Shown here in pieces: positions 26,575-33,945 of a stretch of 64,000 nt of DNA. A program made the translations under genes and the position numbers. The notes below the pieces were generated by a model. It had not been told where the DNA came from. It did not search any database and was given only the letters and a program-made list of their open reading frames with translations. How positions within the stretch are numbered: position 1 is the stretch's first letter; each line of letters begins with the position of its first letter. Source of the stretch: Cyanobium sp. AMD-g (lineage in GTDB: Bacteria > Cyanobacteriota > Cyanobacteriia > PCC-6307 > Cyanobiaceae); contig NZ_JAGQCW010000008.1 in assembly GCF_024346395.1 (NCBI RefSeq), positions 24,389 to 88,388 of the forward strand, given 5' to 3'.

Positions 26575-27708
26575 TCAGTCTGGCTGCGCTGCGGTCCCCG
26601 GCGCCGGGCGCAACCGCAGCGAGGCGGCAAAGCCCAGCAGGGCCACAGCCAGCCAGATCCAGCCGTGCAGGCTGAAGCTCATCACCCCGCCCAGGAAGGC
26701 GTTGACGTTGCAACCCGACGCCAGCAACCCGCCGTAACCCATCAGCAGGCCGCCGAAGCCTCGCCGGGCCAGTTCCGGCAGGGCCTGGGGCCTCTCACCC
26801 CGCCAGCGAAAACGGCCCTGGCCGATGGCCGTGGCCACGGCGCCATAGAGCAGGCCCAGGTCCACGAGCACGGCGTCGTTGAACAGCCAGGCGTCCCAGC
26901 CCGCCAACTGGACCTGGCCCCGGGGGCTCGACCAGAACAGGCTGGTCTGGGGATCCCAGCCCAGGGCCTGGGCCGTGTGGGCGCCACTGAGGGCCAGGCC
27001 CCAGAGCACCCTCCAAGGCTCGGCCGTCACCAGCAGCAGGCCGGTGGCCAGCACAGCCACGGCAACCGCGCCGCCGTAGGGGCCGCGGCTCTCGCCACGC
27101 CACGGCAGCTGGCCACTCCAGCGCCAGAGCAGCACGGCGATCAGGGCGATCAGAGCGAGCTGCAGCGCCACAGACCCCGCCAGCCCGAACAGTTCCAGAC
27201 CCGAGGGGGAGGGGAGGCGGGGCAGGCCAAGGGCGGCCAGCTGGGGGGCGTGCAGGGTGCCCAGAAAGGCACCGACCACCAGACCGATCAGGGCGGCCAC
27301 CACGCCGCCCCCGCCCTTGGAGGCCGCGGCCAGGGTGCCGCAGCCGCAGCCACGGGCCCGCTCCATGCCGATGCCGAAGAGGAAGGCACCAGCCAGGAAC
27401 GGCAGGCTGAGGGGGGTGGCCAGCAGCTTCGGGCGCAGGCCGGTGAGGGGCTCAACGGCGAGCACCAGGGCCATGGCGATGACCAGCAGCGCCGCCAGCA
27501 GCAACTGGGCGAAGAAAGGGCCGGGATCGCGCCGCTCCAGCAGTCGGCGGTAGCCGGAGGCGAAACCGAAATCAGAGCGGACCAGCCCATGGCCGAGGCC
27601 GCAGCCCAGGCCCCAGACGAGGGCCGAAGCCGGTTGCCTGGCCGCCAGGGCCACCCCAATCGCTATGGCCGGGGCCACAGCCAGAGCAGTGCAAAGCGGC
27701 TGCTTCAA
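26575..27708 (-). CDS. YeeE/YedE family sulfur (thiosulfate-type) transporter
   Basis: 377 residues, about 9-10 membrane helices. Two cysteine motifs typical of YeeE/TsuA are present: ERARGCGCGTLAA (about 117) and LASGCNVNAFLGG (about 330). In studied YeeE proteins the conserved cysteines pass thiosulfate across the plasma membrane. The start is a TTG at 27708 whose bases overlap the stop (TGA) of the small secreted peptide gene, so translation is coupled. Together with the rhodanese two genes upstream this makes a thiosulfate or sulfane-sulfur uptake operon. Family assignment is strong; the transported species is inferred. Confidence 0.92.
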   Translation of the reverse strand: MKQPLCTALAVAPAIAIGVALAARQPASALVWGLGCGLGHGLVRSDFGFASGYRRLLERRDPGPFFAQLLLAALLVIAMALVLAVEPLTGLRPKLLATPLSLPFLAGAFLFGIGMERARGCGCGTLAAASKGGGGVVAALIGLVVGAFLGTLHAPQLAALGLPRLPSPSGLELFGLAGSVALQLALIALIAVLLWRWSGQLPWRGESRGPYGGAVAVAVLATGLLLVTAEPWRVLWGLALSGAHTAQALGWDPQTSLFWSSPRGQVQLAGWDAWLFNDAVLVDLGLLYGAVATAIGQGRFRWRGERPQALPELARRGFGGLLMGYGGLLASGCNVNAFLGGVMSFSLHGWIWLAVALLGFAASLRLRPAPGTAAQPD

Positions 27709-27836
27709 CGCTTCTTCGACTTGGCGGCAGGGGGCGAGCTGTCGCTGCCGGTGTCACAGGCCAGGGCGGCGGCCGGTGCGAACAGGAGCAGCAGCAGGAC
27801 GGCGAGCGCCCAGAAGCGGCTTCTTGACAAAGACAT
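27705..27836 (-). CDS. 43-residue secreted peptide with a single cysteine, in the sulfur operon
   Basis: A short gene below usual length cut-offs, found between the rhodanese and YeeE genes. It reads MSLSRSRFWALAVLL, a hydrophobic core, then PAAALA before a mature part CDTGSDSSPPAAKSKKR. The signal peptide would be cut just before the cysteine, leaving about 17 residues with Cys at or near the N-terminus and a basic end. Its TGA overlaps the TTG start of yeeE (TTGA), which supports a real, translated gene; it begins 17 nt after the rhodanese stop. The site is not a canonical lipobox. Function unknown; a sulfur-carrying or regulatory leader role is possible. Confidence 0.6.
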   Translation of the reverse strand: MSLSRSRFWALAVLLLLLFAPAAALACDTGSDSSPPAAKSKKR

Positions 27837-27853
27837 GGATGGGGGAAGCGACA

Positions 27854-28897
27854 TCAGCGGCTGCTCACCTGGGCCGGACTGCCTTCAGGACCCACGGCGA
27901 TCGGCAGCTTGGTGGCGCTGTACTCGGTCCAGGAGCCTTCATAGATCCGCACGTTGGGGTACTTGAGCAGATGCTTCAGGGTAAGGAACTGGAGGCTCGC
28001 TTCCCGGCCGGTGCTGCAGGAGACGATCACCTCCTTGTCGGGGGTGATGCCACGGCTGACCAGCAGGGCCCGGATCTCCTCGAGCGAGCGGAGCTTGTGG
28101 GCGTTCTTCTTGGCCTCATCGGCGTTGGTGGCTTCGGTGAACGTCTGCCAGGGGATGTTCTTGGCGCCGGGGATGTGGCCGTTGCGGATGAAGGTCTGGT
28201 CGGTGCCCTCGAACTGAGCCTTGGGCCGTGGGTCGATGATCACCACGTTGCTTTTGCCGATCAGGGGCACCAGCTCGTTCAGGGGAATGGCCAGACCCTT
28301 GACCGTGGTGGGGCGGAAGGACCCGGACTGGAACGTCGGGAAGGCCTTGGTGGTGGGCTGGGAGGCCGCCTTGTAGCCACTCAGGCCGCCGTCGACGATC
28401 GCCACCTGGCGCACGCCGCTCTTTTCAAGGATGTAGGCGACCAGGGAGGTGCCCAGAACGTCATTGCCTTCGGAGTAAACGAGCACCGAATCCTTGTTGG
28501 AGATTCCCGCCTGGCTCAGCAGACTGGCCAGCTTGGTGGGGCCCCAGATCTGGAAGGGCAGGCGACCGTTGGGTCCGCGGAAGGCCTGCTCCGAGAGATG
28601 GACGGCACCCGGCACGTGGCCACCGATGTAGGAGAGGGGGGGCACTGGACGCACGTCCAGCACTTTCCAGCGGCCCGAGCTGGCGGCGGCAGCGGCCTGC
28701 TCAGGGGAGAACACCTGGAAGCTGGTGCCCCCCGGAGCCAGGCTGGTGACGCCCGCAGCCGCCTGGGCGGGAGCGGCGGCCTGGGCCTGGGTGCTGGTGG
28801 CGCTCCCGAGGGCGAAGGTGGTGGCCGTGGCGATGGCGGTTCCGGCCGCTACCGAGAGCAGCAGGCGGCGGGTGAGACGAGACGGCAGGACATCCAT
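27854..28897 (-). CDS. Exported two-domain rhodanese (thiosulfate sulfurtransferase)
   Basis: 347 residues. The N-terminus has a twin arginine and hydrophobic core (LTRRLLLSVAAG) with cleavage near TQAQA, so it is exported to the periplasm, perhaps by Tat. Two rhodanese domains follow: the first (about 62-175) has SEGND where the catalytic Cys loop should be and is inactive; the second (about 195-330) has the active loop CSTGREAS (about 294). It moves sulfane sulfur from thiosulfate to an acceptor. It heads the operon rhodanese - Cys peptide - YeeE - (amidase). A 16-bp palindrome lies about 55-70 nt upstream of its start. Confidence 0.93.
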   Translation of the reverse strand: MDVLPSRLTRRLLLSVAAGTAIATATTFALGSATSTQAQAAAPAQAAAGVTSLAPGGTSFQVFSPEQAAAAASSGRWKVLDVRPVPPLSYIGGHVPGAVHLSEQAFRGPNGRLPFQIWGPTKLASLLSQAGISNKDSVLVYSEGNDVLGTSLVAYILEKSGVRQVAIVDGGLSGYKAASQPTTKAFPTFQSGSFRPTTVKGLAIPLNELVPLIGKSNVVIIDPRPKAQFEGTDQTFIRNGHIPGAKNIPWQTFTEATNADEAKKNAHKLRSLEEIRALLVSRGITPDKEVIVSCSTGREASLQFLTLKHLLKYPNVRIYEGSWTEYSATKLPIAVGPEGSPAQVSSR

Positions 28898-28952
28898 TGG
28901 ACATAAAGGTGATCGATGTATAGATGTTTAAGGGATGGCAGGACACCCCCCT

Positions 28953-28968
28953 TGTCATCGTGATGACA
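28953..28968. promoter_or_regulatory. 16-bp palindrome upstream of the rhodanese operon
   Basis: The sequence TGTCATC-GT-GATGACA is a 7-2-7 inverted repeat in the 126-nt gap between the divergent rhodanese gene and the secreted protein gene at 29024. A TATACA box (28917-28922, minus strand) lies about 20 nt before the rhodanese ATG, which puts the palindrome near position -50 of that promoter; no good -35 box is seen. It could be an operator or activator site. The regulator is not known. Confidence 0.45.
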
Positions 28969-29023
28969 TTGAAATATTCGAAACTGAATGGGGGTACCGT
29001 TCCAGCGACCCCGCGAACAAGCC

Positions 29024-29452
29024 ATGCCCTGGCGTTCCCGTCTACTGGCCTTCTCCACCTCGTTGCTGGTGGGCGCCGGCGCCCTGGTCGGCGGCGCCGC
29101 CCTGGCCACCCCGGCCGGATCGCTGCTCAAGGGCCTGGCGCTGCCGCTGCCCAAGCCGGCGGCCAGCCTGTTCGCCGCCAATGCGATCGGCCAGACCAGC
29201 CTCAACACCCAACTGCCCGGCAAGCCCGAGGAGCTGCTTGCCAAGGTGAAGGCATCGCTGGCCAAGCAGGGCTACAGCGAGCGCAAGATCAACACCGTCG
29301 TGGGCCCGTGGGGCTTCAACCTGGTGCTGGATCCTCCGTCCGGCACCAAGGTTGATGGCACCGCTGAGGGCAAGGCGGCCGCCCTGGTGCTCCAGGCCAC
29401 CGCCATCGGCCCCAACCAGCTCAACCTCAACGTCCGCTTCGAAGGGCTCTGA
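29024..29452 (+). CDS. Secreted small protein, unknown function
   Basis: 142 residues from ATG 29024 (MPWRSRLLAFS); an in-frame ATG at 28988 is also possible. A signal peptide (about 5-28, core STSLLVGAGALVGGAALA) is followed by a mature domain with LPGKPEELLAKVKASL, LAKQGYSERKIN and GFNLVLDPP, mostly alpha then beta. No family recognised. It lies 24 nt before the Coa1-like gene on the same strand and is likely co-transcribed with it. Confidence 0.65.
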   Translation: MPWRSRLLAFSTSLLVGAGALVGGAALATPAGSLLKGLALPLPKPAASLFAANAIGQTSLNTQLPGKPEELLAKVKASLAKQGYSERKINTVVGPWGFNLVLDPPSGTKVDGTAEGKAAALVLQATAIGPNQLNLNVRFEGL

Positions 29453-29476
29453 GGGGTCGCGGACCGGAGTCACCCC

Positions 29477-29896
29477 ATGGACAGCAAGCCGGCCCCCAGC
29501 TGGTGGGGCCGCCACTGGAAATGGCTGGTGCCGGCCGGCTGCCTCACCGGCCTGGCCGCCGTTGCGGGCTTCATCGCCCTGATCGTCGGCCTCGTGTTCG
29601 GGCTGCTCAAGTCGACCACGCCCTACAAGGAGGCCCTGGCGAAGGCCCAGCGGGATCCGGTGGTGATCAGCCGGCTGGGCACACCGATCCAGGGGGGCTT
29701 CCTCGTCTCCGGCAATGTCAGCCTCTCCGGCGGCACGGGGGAAGCCCAGCTGGCCATTCCCCTGCAGGGCTCCAGGGGCAGCGGCACCCTCTACGTGGAG
29801 GCCCGCCAGAGCGCCGGCACCTGGACCTACTCCACCCTGACGGTCCGGCCGGACGGGCCCGGCGAACCGATCAGCCTGCTGCGGTCATCGCTCTGA
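29477..29896 (+). CDS. Coa1-like membrane protein (cytochrome oxidase assembly factor 1 family)
   Basis: 139 residues with one N-terminal membrane helix (about 16-44) and a C-terminal beta-rich domain. The domain shows the Coa1 pattern: YKEALAKAQRDPVVISRLGTP split over about 49-69, then GNVSLSGGTGEAQLAIPLQG and GSGTLYVEARQ. Coa1-family proteins are linked to cytochrome c oxidase assembly in mitochondria, but bacterial members are mostly uncharacterised and not always near oxidase genes. None are near here. It is convergent with mtnA (7 nt between stops). Confidence 0.75.
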   Translation: MDSKPAPSWWGRHWKWLVPAGCLTGLAAVAGFIALIVGLVFGLLKSTTPYKEALAKAQRDPVVISRLGTPIQGGFLVSGNVSLSGGTGEAQLAIPLQGSRGSGTLYVEARQSAGTWTYSTLTVRPDGPGEPISLLRSSL

Positions 29897-29903
29897 AGCC
29901 GGA

Positions 29904-31016
29904 TCAGCCCGCGGCCACCGGGGCGGCGTAGAGGGCCTGGAGGCCCGCCTCGCTCGCCGGTGCCACGCCCCGCTCGGTGATCAGGGCCGTCACCAGCCGG
30001 GCGGGGGTGACGTCGAAGGCGGGGTTGAAGCCGTCGCTGCCATCGGGCACCAGCTGCACGCTGGTGGGGTCCCCAGCCGCGGGCTTGCCGGCGATGCGGG
30101 TCACCTCCAGGGGGGAGCGGGCCTCGATCGGGATCTCCTTCACCCCGTCGCCGATCGACCAATCAATGGTGGAGGCGGGCAGGGCCACGTAGAAGGGCAC
30201 GCCGTTGTCGTGGGCGGCCAGGGCCTTGAGGTAGGTGCCGATCTTGTTGCAGACATCGCCCGTGCGGGTGGTGCGGTCGGTGCCGACGATCACCGCATCC
30301 ACCTGGCCGTGCTGCATCAGGTGCCCGCCGGCGTTGTCGACGATCACGGTGTGGGGAACCCCTTCGCGGCCCAGTTCGAAGGCCGTCAGGCTGGCCCCCT
30401 GGTTGCGGGGGCGGGTCTCGTCGACCCAGACGTGTATCGGCAGGCCGGAGCGGTGCGCCTTGTAGATCGGCGCCAGGGCCGTGCCCCAGTCGACCGTGGC
30501 CAGCCAGCCGGCATTGCAATGGGTGAGCACGTTCAGGGGCTGGCCGCGGCGCTGCTCGGGGCGCCGGGCGGCAATCTCCTGGAACAGGCGCAGGCCGTGG
30601 TCGCCGATCGCCTCGCACATGGCCACGTCCTCCTCGGCGATGGCGGCCGCCTCGGCCCTGGCCGCCTCGGCGCGCTGCTCCGCCGCCAGGGGCAGCACCG
30701 TGGCCCGCACCCGCTCCAGGGCCCAGCGCAGGTTGATGGCGGTGGGCCGGGTGGCATCGAGGCGCTCGAAGGCCGCGGCCAGGGAGGCGTCGGAGGGGTC
30801 GACCTGCAGGGCCAGCATCAGCCCGTAGGCCCCGGTGACGCCGATCAGGGGAGCGCCCCGCACCACCATGGTGACGATCGCCTCGGCCGCCTCCTCGACA
30901 TTGGTGAGCGAGCGGGTGACGAAGCGGTGCGGCAGCAGGGTCTGGTCGATCACGCCGACCGAGCGGCCGCCCTCCTCCAGCCAGATGGTGCGCCAGGGCC
31001 TGCCGTCGATGTTCAT
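29904..31016 (-). CDS. mtnA: S-methyl-5-thioribose-1-phosphate isomerase
   Basis: 370 residues from ATG 31016 ([13 protein letters not shown]). It converts methylthioribose-1-phosphate to methylthioribulose-1-phosphate in methionine salvage. Family motifs are present: [15 protein letters not shown] (about 48-62), [10 protein letters not shown] with catalytic Cys (about 167), and [17 protein letters not shown] with catalytic Asp (about 245). eIF2B-type translation factors share the fold but lack this Cys/Asp pair. It is the last gene of a tightly packed minus-strand run, 13 nt after the secreted amidase. No other methionine-salvage gene is in view. Confidence 0.95.
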   Translation of the reverse strand: MNIDGRPWRTIWLEEGGRSVGVIDQTLLPHRFVTRSLTNVEEAAEAIVTMVVRGAPLIGVTGAYGLMLALQVDPSDASLAAAFERLDATRPTAINLRWALERVRATVLPLAAEQRAEAARAEAAAIAEEDVAMCEAIGDHGLRLFQEIAARRPEQRRGQPLNVLTHCNAGWLATVDWGTALAPIYKAHRSGLPIHVWVDETRPRNQGASLTAFELGREGVPHTVIVDNAGGHLMQHGQVDAVIVGTDRTTRTGDVCNKIGTYLKALAAHDNGVPFYVALPASTIDWSIGDGVKEIPIEARSPLEVTRIAGKPAAGDPTSVQLVPDGSDGFNPAFDVTPARLVTALITERGVAPASEAGLQALYAAPVAAG

Positions 31017-31029
31017 CGGAAAGGGGGAG

Positions 31030-32706
31030 TCATGGGGACGCAGGGGCCGTGGGCGCCGGGGTGGGCGCCGACTTCGATTTTCCGCCATCACCGGGCCGCT
31101 GCAGCAGCTCCCGGGTGAGGCGGCGGAAGCGGGCGGGCTCGAGATCGCCGAGGGCCTCGCCGCGGCGGCTGCGCCAGGCGTTCCAGCCCAGCAGCGGCAC
31201 CAGGCGGTTGTGGCCGGCCAGATCCAGGGGGGAGGCCAGGGGCAACCCGGGCCGGGGGGCCGGCAGCGGCCCGCGGCGGGCCTCCAGCAGCGCGGCGATG
31301 GCGACCAGGGCCTCGTCCCGGCCGCCGGCGCCGAGGATCTCCAGCCCCACCGGCAGGCCGCGGCCATCGACCGCCACCGGCAGGGCCACCGCCGGCAGGC
31401 CGCTGGTGCTGCTCACCATGCAGGTGATGGCGGGCGAGGGTTCCCGCTGGGCGCCACCGCGCCGGTCGCTCAGCAGCAGCAGGCCATCGAGGCGCCTGGC
31501 GACCAGGGCCTGCTCCAGCCGGCGGCGGTTGGCGGCCATCCGCCGGCGCGCCCTCGCCTCCGCCGCCGGATCGCTGGCCATCAGGTCGCGGCATTCGGCC
31601 GGGGTCCATTCCGGCGGCAGGCGGCCGGAGCCGCAGATGTCGTCCCAGCTGCGCCGGCTGCCGGGGTAGCGGGCCAGCTGGGCATCGATGCGGCGCCCCG
31701 AGCCCTTGACGAAATCCGAACCCAGCCGGGTGTCGAGCCCCGGCACCACCAGCGCTTCGACCACGTCCGCTCCGGCGGCCCGCAGCAGCTCCAGGGCCTG
31801 CCGCAGGGCCGCCGCCGCCGCCTCGGTGGTGGGCGCCAGGTCCAGCTCGCCGGCTTTGGCCAGCACCGCCAGCCGCCGGCCGCGCAGATCCGGCGGGGCC
31901 ACCGCCTGCTCGGGCCGCCAGGTGGGATCGAGCACCGCCAGGCCCCTGGCCAGCAGGCCCATGTCGCGGGCGATCAGGCCTGGGGTGCCGTTGACGAACC
32001 CGAGCGGCAGCAGGCCGGCGCTGGAGAAGCGCCCCTGGGTGGGCCGCAGCGTCACGGCGCCGTTGTAGACGGCCGGCAGGCGCAGGGAGCCGCAGTTGTC
32101 GCTGCCGAGGGCCAGGGGCACGAATCCCGCCGCCACCGCCACGGCGGAACCGGAGGAGGAGCCCCCCGGGCTGAGCCAGGGGTCGTAGGCATTGCCCACC
32201 CGCCCCGCCGCCCCTGACAGCCCGCGGATGCCGAAGGCGAACTCGTCCATGGTGGTGGTGCCGACCACGATCGCCCCGGCGGCCCGCAGCCGGGCCACCG
32301 CCTCGGCGTCGGCCGCGGGCTGGTTGCCCAGCAGGGCAAGGGAACCGGCCGCCATCGGCTGGTCGGCGGTGGCGAAGTTGTCCTTCACCGCCAGCGGCAG
32401 GCAGTCGAGGGGGCCGGCGGTAGCGCCCGCCGCCCGGGCGCGGTCGTGGGCGGCGGCCTGCTCGAGGGCGTAGGGGTTGAGCTGCTGGAAGGCGTTGAGG
32501 GGCGGCCCGGAGCCGGTGGCCAGGTTGCGGCGCAGGATCTCCGTCTGCACCGCCCGGATCCGGGCCTCACAGGAGGGTGCGGGGGCCGGGGCTCCCGCTT
32601 GGGGACTCGCAACGGCCGGAACCGCCAGCGCCCCCAGCGCCAGGGCCAGACCGGCACCGAACGATGCCGTGGCCATGGCAGACCGGGGTCGTTGCTGCAG
32701 GTCCAT
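31030..32706 (-). CDS. Exported amidase (amidase-signature family) with altered signature
   Basis: 558 residues; a second start ATG at 32676 is possible. The signal peptide is about 12-34 (core [18 protein letters not shown]), so it acts outside the cytosol. Catalytic Lys lies in LAVKDNFAT (about 107) and the cis-Ser in [15 protein letters not shown] (about 182). The nucleophile region reads [13 protein letters not shown] (about 202) where most amidases have GTDTGGS, so Cys replaces the first Gly beside the nucleophilic Ser. Substrate unknown; peptides or cell-wall-derived amides are possible. It starts 9 nt after the small cyclic-nucleotide-binding gene. Confidence 0.9.
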   Translation of the reverse strand: MDLQQRPRSAMATASFGAGLALALGALAVPAVASPQAGAPAPAPSCEARIRAVQTEILRRNLATGSGPPLNAFQQLNPYALEQAAAHDRARAAGATAGPLDCLPLAVKDNFATADQPMAAGSLALLGNQPAADAEAVARLRAAGAIVVGTTTMDEFAFGIRGLSGAAGRVGNAYDPWLSPGGSSSGSAVAVAAGFVPLALGSDNCGSLRLPAVYNGAVTLRPTQGRFSSAGLLPLGFVNGTPGLIARDMGLLARGLAVLDPTWRPEQAVAPPDLRGRRLAVLAKAGELDLAPTTEAAAAALRQALELLRAAGADVVEALVVPGLDTRLGSDFVKGSGRRIDAQLARYPGSRRSWDDICGSGRLPPEWTPAECRDLMASDPAAEARARRRMAANRRRLEQALVARRLDGLLLLSDRRGGAQREPSPAITCMVSSTSGLPAVALPVAVDGRGLPVGLEILGAGGRDEALVAIAALLEARRGPLPAPRPGLPLASPLDLAGHNRLVPLLGWNAWRSRRGEALGDLEPARFRRLTRELLQRPGDGGKSKSAPTPAPTAPASP

Positions 32707-32715
32707 GGCGCCGGC

Positions 32716-33126
32716 TCAGCCCCGCCGGGCGTCGCGCAGCATCATCGCCATGCGCTGCAGCAGCTTCCAGCCGATCACGCCGTTGGCCTCCACCAGGGGG
32801 CGGAACTCCCAGTAGGTGAGGCCGTAGCAGTCGAGACGGGTGGCGGCGGTGATCGTGGCCATGCGGGTGCCGTCATCGATCAGGGCGATCTCACCGAAGA
32901 AGTCGCCGGCGCCGAGCCTGGAGCGCACCGTTCCCTGGATCGTCACCGTCGCCTCCCCGGCCTCGATCACATAGAAGGCGGAGCCGCCGGAGCCCTCCTG
33001 GATGATCGTTTCACCGGCCTCGAAGTCCCGTTCCTTGAACAGCAGGGCGATCTGCTGGAGCTCCTCGGGGCTCAGATCGGCGAACAGCGGCACCCGCTGC
33101 AGCACTTCGACGGGGGCGCCGCGCAT
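32716..33126 (-). CDS. Stand-alone cyclic nucleotide-binding domain protein
   Basis: 136 residues, almost entirely one CNB domain: LFADLSPEELQQIALLF, the beta-roll with FEAGETIIQEG and AFYVIEAGEATV, then the phosphate-binding cassette GDFFGEIALIDDGTRMATITA (given here as GDFFGEIALI and TRMATITA). The Arg that contacts the cyclic phosphate is present. No DNA-binding domain follows, so it is not a CRP-type regulator; it probably acts by protein contact. It begins immediately after the stop of the ATP-grasp dikinase half, and so belongs to that operon. Binding of cAMP or cGMP is inferred. Confidence 0.88.
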   Translation of the reverse strand: MRGAPVEVLQRVPLFADLSPEELQQIALLFKERDFEAGETIIQEGSGGSAFYVIEAGEATVTIQGTVRSRLGAGDFFGEIALIDDGTRMATITAATRLDCYGLTYWEFRPLVEANGVIGWKLLQRMAMMLRDARRG

Positions 33127-33945
33127 TCAGGGTCCGGCCTTGGTGATCGCCCGGCACTGAAGCAGAACCAGACCGTCATCGGCAAATGCCCACTCCAGAT
33201 CACGACCGGGGCCGTAGACCTCCTCACAGCGCAGGGCGAGGCGGTTCAGGGCCTGCAGCTGGGCGTCATCGAGGCAAAGCCGCTCCACCAGCTCGCTCGG
33301 CAGCGTCTCCTGGCGGGTGCCGCCCCCGGCCAGCGGCCGGATCGCCACGGTCTTGTAGCCCGGCCGACACTCCCGCACCTGCCCGGCCCGATCGAGGCAG
33401 ATGTGGTCGGGGATCACCAGGCCCGCCACCACCGCCTCCCCCAGGCCCCAGCTCGCTTCGATCACCCGCTCGTCGACACCGGTGACGGGGTTGCGGGTGA
33501 ACATCACCCCGGCGCTGACGGGGGAAAGCAGCGTCTGGACGACGACGCCGACGCTGGGGCGGCTGAACAGGCCCACCCGCTTGCGGTAGCTGATGGCGGA
33601 ATCGGAGTTGGCCGACCACCAGACATCCCGCAGCGCCGCGGCCAGCGCCTCCAGGGCGGGCACGTTGAGCAGGGTCAGGTGCTGGCCGGCGAAGCTGGCG
33701 GCGGCGCCGTCCTCGTCGATGGCGGAGGAGCGCACCGCCAGCGGACCGCTCAGGTCGCCCACCGCCGCCAGCACCTCGGCGATGGCGTCATCGTCGCCAC
33801 TGGCCACCGCCTCCACCAGATCGGCGGCGAGGGCGAAGCCGCTCGGCACCGGCAGGCCGTCGCGCAGGGCCTGGCCCAGGCCCACGGCCTTGGCCCCGAA
33901 GCAGGCGAGATCGTCGGCCGCCGCGAGGGGAACGACCCTGCTCAT
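33127..33945 (-). CDS. PEP/pyruvate-binding (ATP-grasp) half of a split dikinase
   Basis: 272 residues matching the N-terminal ATP-grasp domain of PEP synthase, pyruvate phosphate dikinase and rifampin phosphotransferase: GAKAVGLGQAL near the start, LAVRSSAIDEDG (about 69), GVMFTRNPVTG and EASWGLGEAVVAG, ending LEWAFADDG and LLQCRAI. In one-piece enzymes this domain uses ATP to phosphorylate the swivelling histidine domain. Here the protein stops at the end of that domain; the rest is encoded by the gene before it, whose stop it overlaps by 4 nt (ATGA). A split arrangement suggests a non-central, regulated kinase. Acceptor unknown. Confidence 0.9.
   Translation of the reverse strand: MSRVVPLAAADDLACFGAKAVGLGQALRDGLPVPSGFALAADLVEAVASGDDDAIAEVLAAVGDLSGPLAVRSSAIDEDGAAASFAGQHLTLLNVPALEALAAALRDVWWSANSDSAISYRKRVGLFSRPSVGVVVQTLLSPVSAGVMFTRNPVTGVDERVIEASWGLGEAVVAGLVIPDHICLDRAGQVRECRPGYKTVAIRPLAGGGTRQETLPSELVERLCLDDAQLQALNRLALRCEEVYGPGRDLEWAFADDGLVLLQCRAITKAGP

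Noticed and set aside
28849..29265. 138-residue minus-strand ORF spanning the rhodanese start and the next gene
   Set aside because: It overlaps the signal-peptide regions of two genes and the regulatory gap, and has no coding features of its own.
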